This document shows, piece after piece, positions 17,978 through 27,012 of a DNA stretch of 64,000 bases; position 1 is the first letter of the stretch, and each line of letters begins with the position of its first letter. The stretch comes from Muribaculum intestinale (lineage in GTDB: Bacteria; Bacteroidota; Bacteroidia; Bacteroidales; Muribaculaceae): positions 2,790,001-2,854,000 of the forward strand of contig NZ_CP021421.1 of NCBI RefSeq assembly GCF_002201515.1, in the 5' to 3' direction. The notes beneath the pieces are model-generated. The model made no database searches. It had not been told where the DNA came from and saw only the letters and a list, made by a program, of their open reading frames with translations. Both the position numbers and the translations under genes were made by a program.

Positions 17978-18814
17978 TTATGGTTGCAAAGCAATAGCAT
18001 TCTGGATTTCTATACCATGGTGAAGTTTTGATTTACTGAAAATCCAGCTTAAAAAATCCGGGGATGCAAATGCCTTATCCCAACATTCATGTCCCACATC
18101 GGGAAGTTCAATGAGCTGAGCATCGATGTCATGCTTTTTTAAAACATTATATGCTGCTTCAGATGCTTCAATTGGTATGACATCGTCATTTGTTCCATGA
18201 TATATACGGAACGATGTATCTGTTATGGACGAAAGTTTGTCCGGATTTACAGCACCACAAATGGCAACTGCGGCGGCGAATATATCAGGGTGTCTCCAAG
18301 CTGCGTCATATACAGCAAGTCCACCCATAGAAAGGCCAACTATATAAATTCTATTCTTATCGATATGCAGAGTATTGGCACAATTCTCCACCAGCTCAAT
18401 TACCCCCTTCATAATGGGAGTCTCGTCTTGATTTTTCATGATGTCCTTCTGAGATTTTGGGCTCTTATTCAACGACCAAAAATAGTCATCTGGACATTGA
18501 GGGAAAATCACATATGCAGGGTATGACTGTCGAGAACTTGAATTTGAGAAAAGGTCTCCACCATGTTCTAGTTGTTTCTTATTATCATTACCACGCTCAC
18601 CGATTCCGTGCATAAAGACAATCAGAGGATAACTACTTTCTTCTGATTCTACAATATTGGTAGAATCCGGAGAGATTATTCTATAATTTATGGTGAGACC
18701 ATCGGAGGAACTATATGAACCATATTCATACAGTTCCTGAACACTTTCTTTGTCATGCCCAAATGCACAGACAAAAGACATCATCAAAAATAATATAGTG
18801 TAGAATCTATTCAT
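17978..18814 (-). CDS. secreted alpha/beta hydrolase (phospholipase/carboxylesterase-like)
   Basis: I start at the ATG at 18814 because it opens a signal peptide (MNRFYTILFLMMSFVCAFG); the frame also extends to 18862. The 278-residue protein has the elbow GLSMGGLA, an oxyanion region FMHGIGERGND, acid in HGTNDDVIP and His in VGHECWD, giving a Ser-Asp-His triad. HGIGERG is typical of prolyl-oligopeptidase-like/PHB-depolymerase-like esterases. It stands alone between two terminators, and its role relative to the polyene operon or to the conjugative element is unknown. Confidence 0.8.
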   Translation of the reverse strand: MNRFYTILFLMMSFVCAFGHDKESVQELYEYGSYSSSDGLTINYRIISPDSTNIVESEESSYPLIVFMHGIGERGNDNKKQLEHGGDLFSNSSSRQSYPAYVIFPQCPDDYFWSLNKSPKSQKDIMKNQDETPIMKGVIELVENCANTLHIDKNRIYIVGLSMGGLAVYDAAWRHPDIFAAAVAICGAVNPDKLSSITDTSFRIYHGTNDDVIPIEASEAAYNVLKKHDIDAQLIELPDVGHECWDKAFASPDFLSWIFSKSKLHHGIEIQNAIALQP

Positions 18815-18892
18815 AGAGTATTTGTAAATTGGTAATTCTTCTTTCCCAACAATTAGCATCATTGGTTGGTTTAATGGATACGTAATACAGCA

Positions 18893-18938
18893 AACAATCC
18901 TGACAGACCTTTATTACTGAAAGTTTGTCAGGATTGTT
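18893..18938. terminator. long hairpin terminator at end of tra operon
   Basis: A 16-bp inverted repeat (AACAATCCTGACAGAC versus its partner, one mismatch) with a 14-nt loop. It lies 16 bp after the lysozyme stop and before the esterase gene, so it marks the end of the tra transcript. The conjugative element's far border may be close to here, but no attachment-site repeat is visible. Confidence 0.75.
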
Positions 18939-18953
18939 ATATATGGAATTTAT

Positions 18954-19484
18954 TTAAGGGATGAACAGGGCTCCGAGTTCCGTTAGTCTGCGAGTGTATA
19001 ATCCTTTGTGCCATTTGCCTCGGTAGTGGCAGTAGGAGGTGTAGGCTTTGAAGATGTTGCGGTTGCCGGATTTGAGCATTTTATAGACGCTAGACTTATT
19101 TACAGCACCGGGGCCGATGTTGTAGGCTAATGCTCCAAGCAGAATACTATCCTTTCCCATGTCGCGGTATAGAGCGCAGAATTTCCGTAGGTCTTTGCGG
19201 AGAAGTGCATCGGCTTCGCGCTCACTCATCTTGTAGCCACGAAAATATTTCTCTCCGGGAAGTTTTCTATGACCGTAACCCAAGTATGGCCAGTGGCGGC
19301 GTGAGTCATGTAAAGTTTCAAACTTCTTTATTATGAGAACTGCACGCTCAAAGATCGTCAGTTCCATTATGCTTCGTTTTGTTTTCTGCTCCCTTGCGGG
19401 GGCAGTTCGCTGTGAGGCGGCGTTGCCGGGCATTGTTCCTACAAGGGAGAACAATGCCACAAAGAGTATAAGGAGTTTCTTCAT
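18954..19484 (-). CDS. secreted lysozyme-like muramidase of tra operon
   Basis: The 176-residue protein has a signal peptide (to about residue 23, GNAAS). The core FETLHDSRRHWPYLGYGH matches phage-type (GH24-like) lysozymes, with catalytic Glu in KKFET and the following Asp/His, then ALAYNIGPGA. Such a lysozyme ends the tra operon in CTnDOT-like elements and would open peptidoglycan for assembly of the mating channel. It overlaps traQ by 4 bp. Confidence 0.85.
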   Translation of the reverse strand: MKKLLILFVALFSLVGTMPGNAASQRTAPAREQKTKRSIMELTIFERAVLIIKKFETLHDSRRHWPYLGYGHRKLPGEKYFRGYKMSEREADALLRKDLRKFCALYRDMGKDSILLGALAYNIGPGAVNKSSVYKMLKSGNRNIFKAYTSYCHYRGKWHKGLYTRRLTELGALFIP

Positions 19485-20047
19485 TGGCTAATAGGTGTTA
19501 GTGTACCGGGATTGATTGGTGTCACGACAGTACTTTCCGATCCGCCTTTGTCATCGCTGTCGTTGTTGTTGAACTCAAAGGTCTGTTCCCAACGAGTCCC
19601 ATAGTTGTCCTCAATCGTTATCAGAAGTTCGTGACTTTCTGAGGAGTAAGCGGTGTAGTTGAGCCGGAATTGCTTGGATTCGAGGAGGACGCGGTCATTG
19701 TTGACGAGTGTCGGGCCATCAACGAGTTTCAGCAAGCCTTTACCCTCATACTGGAAATAGCGGATTGTGTAGAGTGTGTTGGTGTAGTTACCTTCGGGGA
19801 CGATGGTCATACGCAGTTCTACGGTTTCGCCATTGGCTATTTTGTCTGCGTATGGCATAACTTCCACCGTGAAGGGATATGATTGTTGCACATCGAGGTC
19901 ATCGTCGCAGGAGGTGAGGGATAACACGAAGGCAAAGACGATTGCCCAGCAACCGCAAAGCGCTTTCGTAGTGGAACGGAGAAAGAACCCGAAGAAACGG
20001 GTTGGAGTGACACGGGCTGAGCCGATTCTATTGAGGATTGTTTTCAT
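19481..20047 (-). CDS. traQ: TraQ, conjugal transfer lipoprotein (DUF3872)
   Basis: The 188-residue protein has a long N-terminal region followed by a lipoprotein signal (AFVLSLTSC, lipidated Cys about residue 47) and a beta-rich domain (FTVEVMPYADKIANGETVEL). Its place between the primase and the lysozyme genes matches TraQ of CTnDOT. The C-terminal tail is Ser/Asp/Gly/Pro-rich and low complexity. Its exact role in transfer is unknown. Confidence 0.8.
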   Translation of the reverse strand: MKTILNRIGSARVTPTRFFGFFLRSTTKALCGCWAIVFAFVLSLTSCDDDLDVQQSYPFTVEVMPYADKIANGETVELRMTIVPEGNYTNTLYTIRYFQYEGKGLLKLVDGPTLVNNDRVLLESKQFRLNYTAYSSESHELLITIEDNYGTRWEQTFEFNNNDSDDKGGSESTVVTPINPGTLTPISQ

Positions 20048-20050
20048 TTT

Positions 20051-20923
20051 TCAGAGTTTGAGTTTTGATTTTGCTGTCTGTTTAGGATAGAGCGACATGA
20101 GATAGTCGTTCAGATCCTTGTGATTGGGGTAAAGTGCGGACTTGTCCATTACCTTATCGCCTAACTCCTGCTGGAGCTTGACGAGTGCGGCTCGTCCGGC
20201 ATTGTCGTTGTCGAGATAGCAACTGACCAGACTGTATTCTCTCAGTGGCGCAATGGCTTTATTCAGATTGGAGACAGAGTTAAGCACTATTGTGTCAGTG
20301 CCGTCATTATATCCGAGTCGTTCCGCTGAGAGAAAGTCAATGAAGCCTTCAAAGACATTACACCGGGCGTTGCCATTGGCTATATGAGTTATATGCTTGG
20401 GTGGATAAGAGCCTTTGAAAAAGGAATTACGCAGTTCATAGCCATGCGCGTTATTTTCAAAGCCGATGGCGTAATACCTCTTGCCATGTAATTCATAATC
20501 ACACTGCACACAATAGCGTTGGGCTATGTCGCGTGGTATGCCACGGTCATCAAGGTATTTAAGCAGAGCCGGAGCCTCCAGTCTGGAGATAGCAACATTC
20601 TCAAATGTCGGTTCTTCCTTGAACGGCATTGGCTTGTAGGGTTTCTCTACTGGCAACTGCATCTTTTGGGCGATGAACTCCGCCCGTCTGATGAAGTCTG
20701 TTTCGCCTGTCAACTCTCCGGCAAGGTTGAAGATGTCGCCACCTGCACCGCTCCCAAAATCGAACCATAAATTTTTGCGCGGGTTGACATGGAACGAGGG
20801 CTTACGCTCATTGCGGTATGGAGAGTAGAACCACAATCCTTTGCTGTCGCGTCCTGTCGGCCGATAGCCGAGGTGGTTGAGGAAATCCACCAACGGGATT
20901 TGTCGGATAGCGTCGATGTTCAT
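20051..20923 (-). CDS. traP: TraP, primase-like protein with Toprim domain
   Basis: A 290-residue protein. Residues about 1-90 are a CHC2 zinc-finger-like primase domain in which the metal ligands are not obvious but the fold motif YSPYRNERKPSFHV and FDFGSGAGGDIFNL is kept. A Toprim domain follows (FEGFIDFLSA, CYLDNDNAGRAA). It probably primes the transferred strand in the recipient. It overlaps the upstream paralogous gene by 4 bp. Confidence 0.85.
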   Translation of the reverse strand: MNIDAIRQIPLVDFLNHLGYRPTGRDSKGLWFYSPYRNERKPSFHVNPRKNLWFDFGSGAGGDIFNLAGELTGETDFIRRAEFIAQKMQLPVEKPYKPMPFKEEPTFENVAISRLEAPALLKYLDDRGIPRDIAQRYCVQCDYELHGKRYYAIGFENNAHGYELRNSFFKGSYPPKHITHIANGNARCNVFEGFIDFLSAERLGYNDGTDTIVLNSVSNLNKAIAPLREYSLVSCYLDNDNAGRAALVKLQQELGDKVMDKSALYPNHKDLNDYLMSLYPKQTAKSKLKL

Positions 20924-21606
20924 AGGCGCATACCTCGTTTCTTTTTCGGGATTTCCGTCTTCTCAAGTTCAGTCCTATTTAATGCCAGATTTTTATTCAT
21001 AGCTGACATCTCAGCAACAATATATCGTTTGATTTCCGATATATTGGATGAACCTATCATGTGCCATACAAGAGTAAATATGTTCCCTTGTTTCTTAGAC
21101 TTGGTGTCATGCCAACAATTAGTGATGGTATTAACAGCGATAGTCCGATTCTCGTCATTTGAATACGGAGCTTTGTAGTAGAGAATGTTTCCATCCGCCA
21201 TCAGAGGTTTGGGTTGACCCAACGCTTTCATAAAAGTAGTCAGATGGATTTTGTCATAATCTACATCAAAAGTTTCCGGCTCCATCAGTCTGCGACTCAT
21301 TGCACGCAGTTCCTGTATTTTCTCATATTCATTAGCTTTACGGACTATATAGCCATCAATATCATCTCTATCAGCACCTTTTGCAATAAGTCGTGCCAAA
21401 TCCCTTATATCCCCCGATTTGCCAGTCACTTGGTCATACCATTTTCTTGCCAAATCATCAACAATAAATTTAGGTTCCGAATCATTTCTATATGGAGTAT
21501 AATAGAGTTCGACGTCATCACTGACAAGGTCAACACGTCTCATGCCTATAGCCTCCAATAGCTTGTATATGCTGATTTTGTGTATATCATCTTTTGTGTA
21601 TCTCAT
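20920..21606 (-). CDS. two tandem TraP-like N-terminal domains without Toprim
   Basis: The 228-residue protein contains two copies of the primase N-terminal domain. Copy 1 (about 1-85) has YYTPYRNDSEPKFIV, WYDQVTGKSGDIRDLARLI. Copy 2 (about 118-200) has YYKAPYSNDENRTIAV, CWHDTKSKKQGNIFTLVW. Both align with YSPYRNERKPSFHV...FDFGSGAGGDIFNLAG of the adjacent TraP. There is no Toprim or other catalytic part. It may bind single-stranded DNA or assist TraP. The gene sits where most CTnDOT-type elements go directly from traO to traP. Confidence 0.75.
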   Translation of the reverse strand: MRYTKDDIHKISIYKLLEAIGMRRVDLVSDDVELYYTPYRNDSEPKFIVDDLARKWYDQVTGKSGDIRDLARLIAKGADRDDIDGYIVRKANEYEKIQELRAMSRRLMEPETFDVDYDKIHLTTFMKALGQPKPLMADGNILYYKAPYSNDENRTIAVNTITNCWHDTKSKKQGNIFTLVWHMIGSSNISEIKRYIVAEMSAMNKNLALNRTELEKTEIPKKKRGMRL

Positions 21607-21610
21607 AGGC

Positions 21611-22192
21611 TCATTCGATTATAAATTTTACGCCAACACCATACTGAGTATGGAAATGGCCCGTTGAGTTGCCGAACACAAACCGTTCTTTCACATTGGC
21701 AGTCAAGGCTATTTTATCAGATAGATAAAAGTCTGCCTGAACAGTCAGTGCGCCGCCATAGATAAAGGCGTCGCCGTTGTGGAGCGTGGATCCGTCGGAC
21801 AGCACCGACTTACCCCAGTTTACCGTTTCATATCCGCCGAGGGCAGACACGCCACAATAGAGGTGAAAAGCCTGCGAGTAGTCGCTCAACAGGTGGAGAT
21901 TGTAGCCTACCTCGCCCGTGAACTCCGCAACAGGGATACGACCTTTTTCGCCGTATGGCTTGTAAGTCTGGAGATACTCGCCGCCAAAAGTCCATGTGTT
22001 GGCGTTACCCTTGAAAACGGAGTAATAGACACCGAAAGAATAGCCGCAGTTGCGGGAGTTGCCGGTATAAAAACCGTCTGCCATATTTGCCTTTACCTCG
22101 ACCGCTGACATTCCGGGGAGGCATCGCTGGGCCATTGCCTGCCCTGTGAAAAGAGCAAGCATGGCAGCGAAAAGAATTATCGCTTTTCTCAT
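21611..22192 (-). CDS. traO: TraO, conjugal transfer outer-membrane protein
   Basis: A 193-residue protein with a signal peptide (ending AMAQR) and then alternating amphipathic strands (YSFGVYYSVF, TWTFGGEYLQTY, EFTGEVGYNLHLL) ending in an aromatic/hydrophobic tail (GVGVKFIIE). This is the TraO family pattern, an eight-stranded barrel-like protein of the Bacteroidetes mating apparatus. Confidence 0.88.
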   Translation of the reverse strand: MRKAIILFAAMLALFTGQAMAQRCLPGMSAVEVKANMADGFYTGNSRNCGYSFGVYYSVFKGNANTWTFGGEYLQTYKPYGEKGRIPVAEFTGEVGYNLHLLSDYSQAFHLYCGVSALGGYETVNWGKSVLSDGSTLHNGDAFIYGGALTVQADFYLSDKIALTANVKERFVFGNSTGHFHTQYGVGVKFIIE

Positions 22193-22195
22193 TGG

Positions 22196-23203
22196 TTACT
22201 GGATTGAAAGTTCGTCGATTACGTTGGCTCTCACAATATCCTCGTTCTCCACTACGAAAGACTGATGGCGGCCGCCTTCCTTTTCGGCGACCTCGATAAC
22301 GAGCTGTTTATCGTCGGGGATAGTGAATTTCTCCAAGGCGAACACGGTTCTTTCAGAAGATTTGCCGTGAACAACAGTCACATAGTTCTGGGCGCGGAGC
22401 GGTTCAAGCACCTGTTCCTGCATGGCGGTTCTCTTGATAACTTTCTTGTCCACAATCTTGAACGACACAAAATCAATGTCGAAAGCGATATTTGAGGTAT
22501 TCTTCAGTTCGGTGTGGAAATAGAGAAGTCCATTGTTGGTGTAGATGCTTTTCAGTAGGAACTGGACACCGAAACGCTTGCTGCCTATGTGTTTGATTTC
22601 GCGCTTGTTCTGTTTGTAGATTGATTTCATAATCAGTTTGACAAGCATCGGCGACTCCTGACCGAGTTTTTCCAGATAGATCTCCTGCGCGTTGTTGGGG
22701 CGGTTCACAGCCTCACCGTCATGGAGAAAATCAGTCATCTCGATACTGAGCAACAGCGGCTCTTTGGCAAATTTTACATTAAACGTGTAATAGCTGCCAT
22801 CTTCGGTGATAACCGAAAGATTGGTTTCCTGCTTGAACGACTTGAAAGCCGATTTTACACGCAACACATTCTTTGCACCGTCAGCGAGTCCGGCAACGAG
22901 GTTCTCATTGCCCAAGTCCACATAAGTGATTTCTGCCGGGAAGATGATGTGCGTCGTTTTCTCATACGCAACTTCCAGTGCGTGAGGCGGTATCATGCGG
23001 TCAAAGCCGACTTTTCGGGTAAGACCGTCAAATTTGTCGCCGTCGGTGTAGTTTGCGCCGTACACGTTCATATCGTGTTCGGCGACCGTTTCAGTGTCAG
23101 ACGACACGTTGTTATCGGTATTTTTAACTGTTTTGGCGTTGACAGCGGTGGCTGCTCCGAAGAGTGCCACTGCCACAACAAAGAGTTTTGTGATTGTTTT
23201 CAT
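22196..23203 (-). CDS. traN: TraN, conjugal transfer protein (DUF4138)
   Basis: A 335-residue protein with a signal peptide (to about residue 23). IIFPAEITYVDLGNENLVAG is the conserved DUF4138 start region. The fold is predicted beta-rich and likely plays the VirB9 role in the outer-membrane core. It starts 23 bp after traM. Confidence 0.9.
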   Translation of the reverse strand: MKTITKLFVVAVALFGAATAVNAKTVKNTDNNVSSDTETVAEHDMNVYGANYTDGDKFDGLTRKVGFDRMIPPHALEVAYEKTTHIIFPAEITYVDLGNENLVAGLADGAKNVLRVKSAFKSFKQETNLSVITEDGSYYTFNVKFAKEPLLLSIEMTDFLHDGEAVNRPNNAQEIYLEKLGQESPMLVKLIMKSIYKQNKREIKHIGSKRFGVQFLLKSIYTNNGLLYFHTELKNTSNIAFDIDFVSFKIVDKKVIKRTAMQEQVLEPLRAQNYVTVVHGKSSERTVFALEKFTIPDDKQLVIEVAEKEGGRHQSFVVENEDIVRANVIDELSIQ

Positions 23204-23226
23204 TCGTTGTTGGTGTGTTTTGTTGA

Positions 23227-24429
23227 TTATTGCTCAACCTGCTTGAGCATCACTTTATATCCGGATTTCAGATGCACTTTCACCTGACGGACTTTCTTGG
23301 TAAGATATTGACCTACGCCGTTGAGTAAGCCTCGACCCACATCGGAGACAATTTGCGCTCCGGCATTGGTGGATATGTTGATTGAGCTGCCGACGGTACT
23401 ACCCATATTGGCTCCGATTTCTTTCAGTGCGTCAGACTCCATAGAATTGGGAATGTTGATACCCTCTTGACCGTCTGAGTCATATACAGCGAGGTCAACT
23501 TCCATTATACAGCCTAATGCCTCAATGCTCTCAATCGTGATTTCAAGGCGTTCACCTTGCAATCGTGCCGAGCCGACAACGGTTGTATTCTTTGGCAACA
23601 GAGAGTTCCCAATCCACATCGGTTCAAGAGTACGAAGTTTCACGCTCTGACCGTCAATTACCGACTGGTCAGAGGCTATACAAGCTGAAATGGTATTTTT
23701 GAAATTTTGACGCTTGCCGCCGACAACAGTAGAGAATGATCGTTCAGATGTTGCCGCATTGAGAGAGGAAACCACATTGCGGTTGACCTGATTCACGGGC
23801 ATAACTTTACGCTCCTTCACCGGCTCATCGACAATGATCGCCTGTTGGCTACCATTTCCAGTGCCGAGATACTGCGCCGCCAACTGATAAGACTTCTCCA
23901 TCAGCTCCACTTCATTGGGCTGCTGAGTCTGCTGCTGGGCGTAGGCATTCTGCATTTCCAGTTCATCAATCCTCGCTTGAAGTTCTGCGACCTGTGCCGC
24001 AGACTGGTCTTCGGGAATATAAAAATCTTCAAGTGACGCTTGGACTGACTGGTATGCCTGTGCCGATGACTCTATTGCAGTCGGCTCTTCTGAAATATTT
24101 GTCGGCATCGTATCCGCCATTTCAGTGAATGTCTGGACTACGCTATCCTGTCGGTGCTTTTCATCTTCAAGTGCCTTAGCCTCCATTGCTTTGAGTTTGT
24201 TCCCTTCAATTTCGGCATTGTCACCATCCGGCAGCTCCATATTGGCGTTGCTTGTGTCGGTCATGTCTGACGAGAATCCACTGCCGAAAATTAACCAAAG
24301 GGCAACTATGAATGTCAGGAACATCGCGGGAAATACAATGGCATACTTTTTAAGTTTGGCTCTCTCAGCCTCATTTTTCGGCTGAAACCAGCCATTGACT
24401 TTCGTTTTCAGTTCTTCAAATGTCATCAA
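23227..24429 (-). CDS. traM: TraM, VirB10-like conjugation protein
   Basis: A 400-residue protein with one N-terminal membrane segment (about 29-50), an acidic and Gln-rich periplasmic linker (about 55-200, with a coiled-coil-like run AQVAELQARIDELEMQNAYAQQ) and a C-terminal beta domain starting NTISACIASDQSVIDG. The layout matches VirB10-type proteins. It overlaps traL by 14 bp. Confidence 0.88.
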   Translation of the reverse strand: MMTFEELKTKVNGWFQPKNEAERAKLKKYAIVFPAMFLTFIVALWLIFGSGFSSDMTDTSNANMELPDGDNAEIEGNKLKAMEAKALEDEKHRQDSVVQTFTEMADTMPTNISEEPTAIESSAQAYQSVQASLEDFYIPEDQSAAQVAELQARIDELEMQNAYAQQQTQQPNEVELMEKSYQLAAQYLGTGNGSQQAIIVDEPVKERKVMPVNQVNRNVVSSLNAATSERSFSTVVGGKRQNFKNTISACIASDQSVIDGQSVKLRTLEPMWIGNSLLPKNTTVVGSARLQGERLEITIESIEALGCIMEVDLAVYDSDGQEGINIPNSMESDALKEIGANMGSTVGSSINISTNAGAQIVSDVGRGLLNGVGQYLTKKVRQVKVHLKSGYKVMLKQVEQ

Positions 24430-24718
24430 ATGTTGGTAGTGACTGTTTTTCAGTTGAAGCTGGTAACTCCACTGCCTTTATATGCTTTATCTCATCAATG
24501 TGCTGACGGGCTTGCCCCAGTCCTATGTGGTAACAGGCATTGCCGAACAATAGAAATGCGATGAGGACAAACAATCCGAAGAATATACCCACGATTGTCA
24601 ACCGTCGTTTCTGCGGTATATTATCACATTTGCATATAAGGAAATTTCTCAATTTCCCTTTGGGAGTGTGCCACACCTTATTATATATGGTGTCGCGTAC
24701 TTTTGATAAAACTCTCAC
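24416..24718 (-). CDS. traL: TraL, small membrane conjugation protein (DUF3989)
   Basis: A 100-residue protein with one membrane helix (about 40-60, LTIVGIFFGLFVLIAFLLFG) preceded by a basic region (TPKGKLRNFL, PQKRR). Position between traK and traM, with end-to-start contact with traK, identifies it as TraL. Confidence 0.85.
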   Translation of the reverse strand: MRVLSKVRDTIYNKVWHTPKGKLRNFLICKCDNIPQKRRLTIVGIFFGLFVLIAFLLFGNACYHIGLGQARQHIDEIKHIKAVELPASTEKQSLPTFDDI

Positions 24719-25342
24719 TTATCGTTTGATTGTGGAAATATCTTTATTTTCAAGGATATTGAAACCCTCGATTATAAAGCCGTTAGGATTGTCATCTGAT
24801 CTTGACGAATTGGTCAGCTTGCAGGTTGTTATAAGACTGCGCTCAGTCACGTTGCTCTGACGAATGATTTTCTGCTTCGCATAAGTAACCGCCGTGTATG
24901 GATAGTTGGTGAAGTTGCATACAACGCTGTCCACCTGACATATCTGGTTGATGTTGCCTGAGATGATTCGGTTATAGTAACCTTTTTCAGAGAAGTCAGA
25001 GTAGTAATTGTATGCGCTATTATCTGAGAGAATCAATGCGCGGTTGATATTGTGTTCGATGGCCGATTTGTCCGGCGAGAGAGTGAAAAACAATTCATGG
25101 AAACGTCTTACATGCTCCCGTGCCTCTGCCGGACGGTTCTGGCTCATGTCCTGCGACAAGGCAAGCATCAAAGACTTGCCATTGTCAAGGACATAAATCT
25201 TCTCACGCTGCTTCTCAGCAAACTTGAAAACCATAACCAGAGCCACCGAGACAACCACCGCACACATAGCCACAAATACAATTCCGAAAAGCCTTATCTG
25301 ACGGAAAGATGACTCTATGTTTTTAAGTGATTTGAACTCCAT
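24719..25342 (-). CDS. traK: TraK, VirB8-like conjugation protein
   Basis: A 207-residue protein with the TraK start MEFKSLKNIESSFRQIRLFG, one membrane helix (about 20-42) and a soluble C-terminal domain of VirB8/NTF2-like size. It is thought to be an inner-membrane scaffold of the channel. Confidence 0.9.
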   Translation of the reverse strand: MEFKSLKNIESSFRQIRLFGIVFVAMCAVVVSVALVMVFKFAEKQREKIYVLDNGKSLMLALSQDMSQNRPAEAREHVRRFHELFFTLSPDKSAIEHNINRALILSDNSAYNYYSDFSEKGYYNRIISGNINQICQVDSVVCNFTNYPYTAVTYAKQKIIRQSNVTERSLITTCKLTNSSRSDDNPNGFIIEGFNILENKDISTIKR

Positions 25343-25360
25343 TTAATCGGTGTTTGAATG

Positions 25361-26371
25361 TCATTTTAATAGTTTTCCGGCTCTGCCGGCCACGTTGCCT
25401 GCAACTGCACCGCCGACACTTCCGGCCATGGACCCTGCTTGCATCGCTGTATTGTTGACAGCTCGATTGTAGTTTCCGGCACCTCCGGCTTGGATAATCC
25501 ACCCCGCCACAGTGGGTATTGTGAAGTAGCCTATAATACCGATAATCATAAAGATAACATACGCGGTATTTGTCCCGTCGAGGTCTGCATTGGGGTTATT
25601 AGTCAGTTCTGAAATGTCGTTTTGAAGCATCAAAACTTGGATTTTGGCAAGAATTGTACTGAACAAATCCGCGACCGGAAGCCATAGATAAGTCTGAATA
25701 TATCGCTGGATCCACATGGTCAGTGTTGACTGGAAGCCGTCCCATACCGAGAGGGCAAACGCTATCGGGCCGAGGATTGCCAACACAATCAGGAAGAATG
25801 TCCTTATTGTGTCTATCGTAAGGGAGGCTGCCTGAAACAGCATTTCAAGTAATTCCCTGAAAAAGTTCTGAATGGCTTTCTTGACCTTATACATTCCTCG
25901 CTCGATATACATTCCTGCGGCTGTCCCTATTTCAGTCACGCCCAACTCATCAATCTGACGGTCAAACTCAGCATCATCAACGAGGTAGGCGGTTGACGGG
26001 TCATTCATCATCTGCTCATATTCCAACCGGTCTTTTTCTTCACGGTACTTTTGCATATCGAGGGTTTGCCCCTCCAGCATCGAGGCTGTTCCTTGAACGA
26101 TTGGCGACATCACCGCATTGATTGTCCCAAGTACAACCGACGGAAAAAACATTATGCAGAAGCCGATAACAAAGGGCCGAAGAAGCGGGAACACATCAAT
26201 AGGTTCTGCTCTCGCCAGTGATTGCCAAATACGGTAGGCGACATAGAACAATGCACCTAATCCGGCGATTGCCTGTGCCACGCCCGCCATATCCGAACAT
26301 AGTGGCATCATCTCATCATAGAGCGAGCGGAGGATTGTGTGAAGGTTGCTGAAATCTATCGCACACAGCAT
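25361..26371 (-). CDS. traJ: TraJ, VirB6-like polytopic conjugation protein
   Basis: A 336-residue protein with several membrane helices (about 25-45, 65-85, 185-210, 275-300) and the TraJ region VWDGFQSTLTMWIQRYIQTYLW. The Gly/Ala-rich C-terminus (MAGSVGGAVAGNVAG) is typical. Likely a channel component at the inner membrane. Confidence 0.9.
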   Translation of the reverse strand: MLCAIDFSNLHTILRSLYDEMMPLCSDMAGVAQAIAGLGALFYVAYRIWQSLARAEPIDVFPLLRPFVIGFCIMFFPSVVLGTINAVMSPIVQGTASMLEGQTLDMQKYREEKDRLEYEQMMNDPSTAYLVDDAEFDRQIDELGVTEIGTAAGMYIERGMYKVKKAIQNFFRELLEMLFQAASLTIDTIRTFFLIVLAILGPIAFALSVWDGFQSTLTMWIQRYIQTYLWLPVADLFSTILAKIQVLMLQNDISELTNNPNADLDGTNTAYVIFMIIGIIGYFTIPTVAGWIIQAGGAGNYNRAVNNTAMQAGSMAGSVGGAVAGNVAGRAGKLLK

Positions 26372-26373
26372 GG

Positions 26374-27012
26374 TTACCAGTATTTTTCACTGCCGTCGCC
26401 GTAGAGGTTTACAACCCTTTGTGTGTCGGCTTTCTTTTTCGCCCTCAGATAAGAGACGCTGATGTTCTTATTGGTGTAATAGGCGGTCAGATTCTTCAAC
26501 CGCTTCATCTCCTTGTAACAGTTATCCACCACATCCATACGGTCTTTGTCGGTCATTGAGAGAGTGGTAATGTTGACCACCTGTTTCAAATCCCCAAGGA
26601 CACCATTGGCTTCTTCCAAGATTCGGGTATAACCGGAGGCTATTGCAGACAGTTCCGAGGAAGTGAAGTTTGGATCCGTGAGCATCTTCTGGAAGTTATT
26701 GACGTAGTAGCCGGATATATTGCCGAGCATGAGGATTGTCTGCTGCACCTTTCTGGCATCGCGGACGAGATTGTTGACTGACTGGAGAGCGTCGTAATAT
26801 TTCTTTGCCTGCTGATAAATTTTCACGGTTTCTTGAAAATTTTTCACCATGTGGGTCGCCGTCTGCGACTCTTGAACGAGTGATTTGGAGTTGTTTACGA
26901 TGCTTTGGGCGATGTTGGAAGGGTCAATGACCGTCCATTGGGCGTTTGCCTTGTTTGCACTGAAAAGGATGCAGATAGCAAACAGTGAAATAATAATCTT
27001 GATATTTTTCAT
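26374..27012 (-). CDS. traI: TraI, conjugal transfer protein (DUF4141, VirB5-like)
   Basis: A 212-residue protein with a signal peptide (to about residue 24, ANAQW). It has a helical body beginning WTVIDPSNIAQSIVNN, the DUF4141 signature. Coiled helices follow, as in VirB5/TrbJ proteins. It overlaps the preceding gene by 4 bp. Confidence 0.9.
   Translation of the reverse strand: MKNIKIIISLFAICILFSANKANAQWTVIDPSNIAQSIVNNSKSLVQESQTATHMVKNFQETVKIYQQAKKYYDALQSVNNLVRDARKVQQTILMLGNISGYYVNNFQKMLTDPNFTSSELSAIASGYTRILEEANGVLGDLKQVVNITTLSMTDKDRMDVVDNCYKEMKRLKNLTAYYTNKNISVSYLRAKKKADTQRVVNLYGDGSEKYW

Noticed and set aside
17786..18953. Second copy of the tRNA-Lys 3' end as the other attachment site
   Set aside because: I read this stretch for GATCCGCCTGGGG or its complement and found none; the far border remains unplaced.
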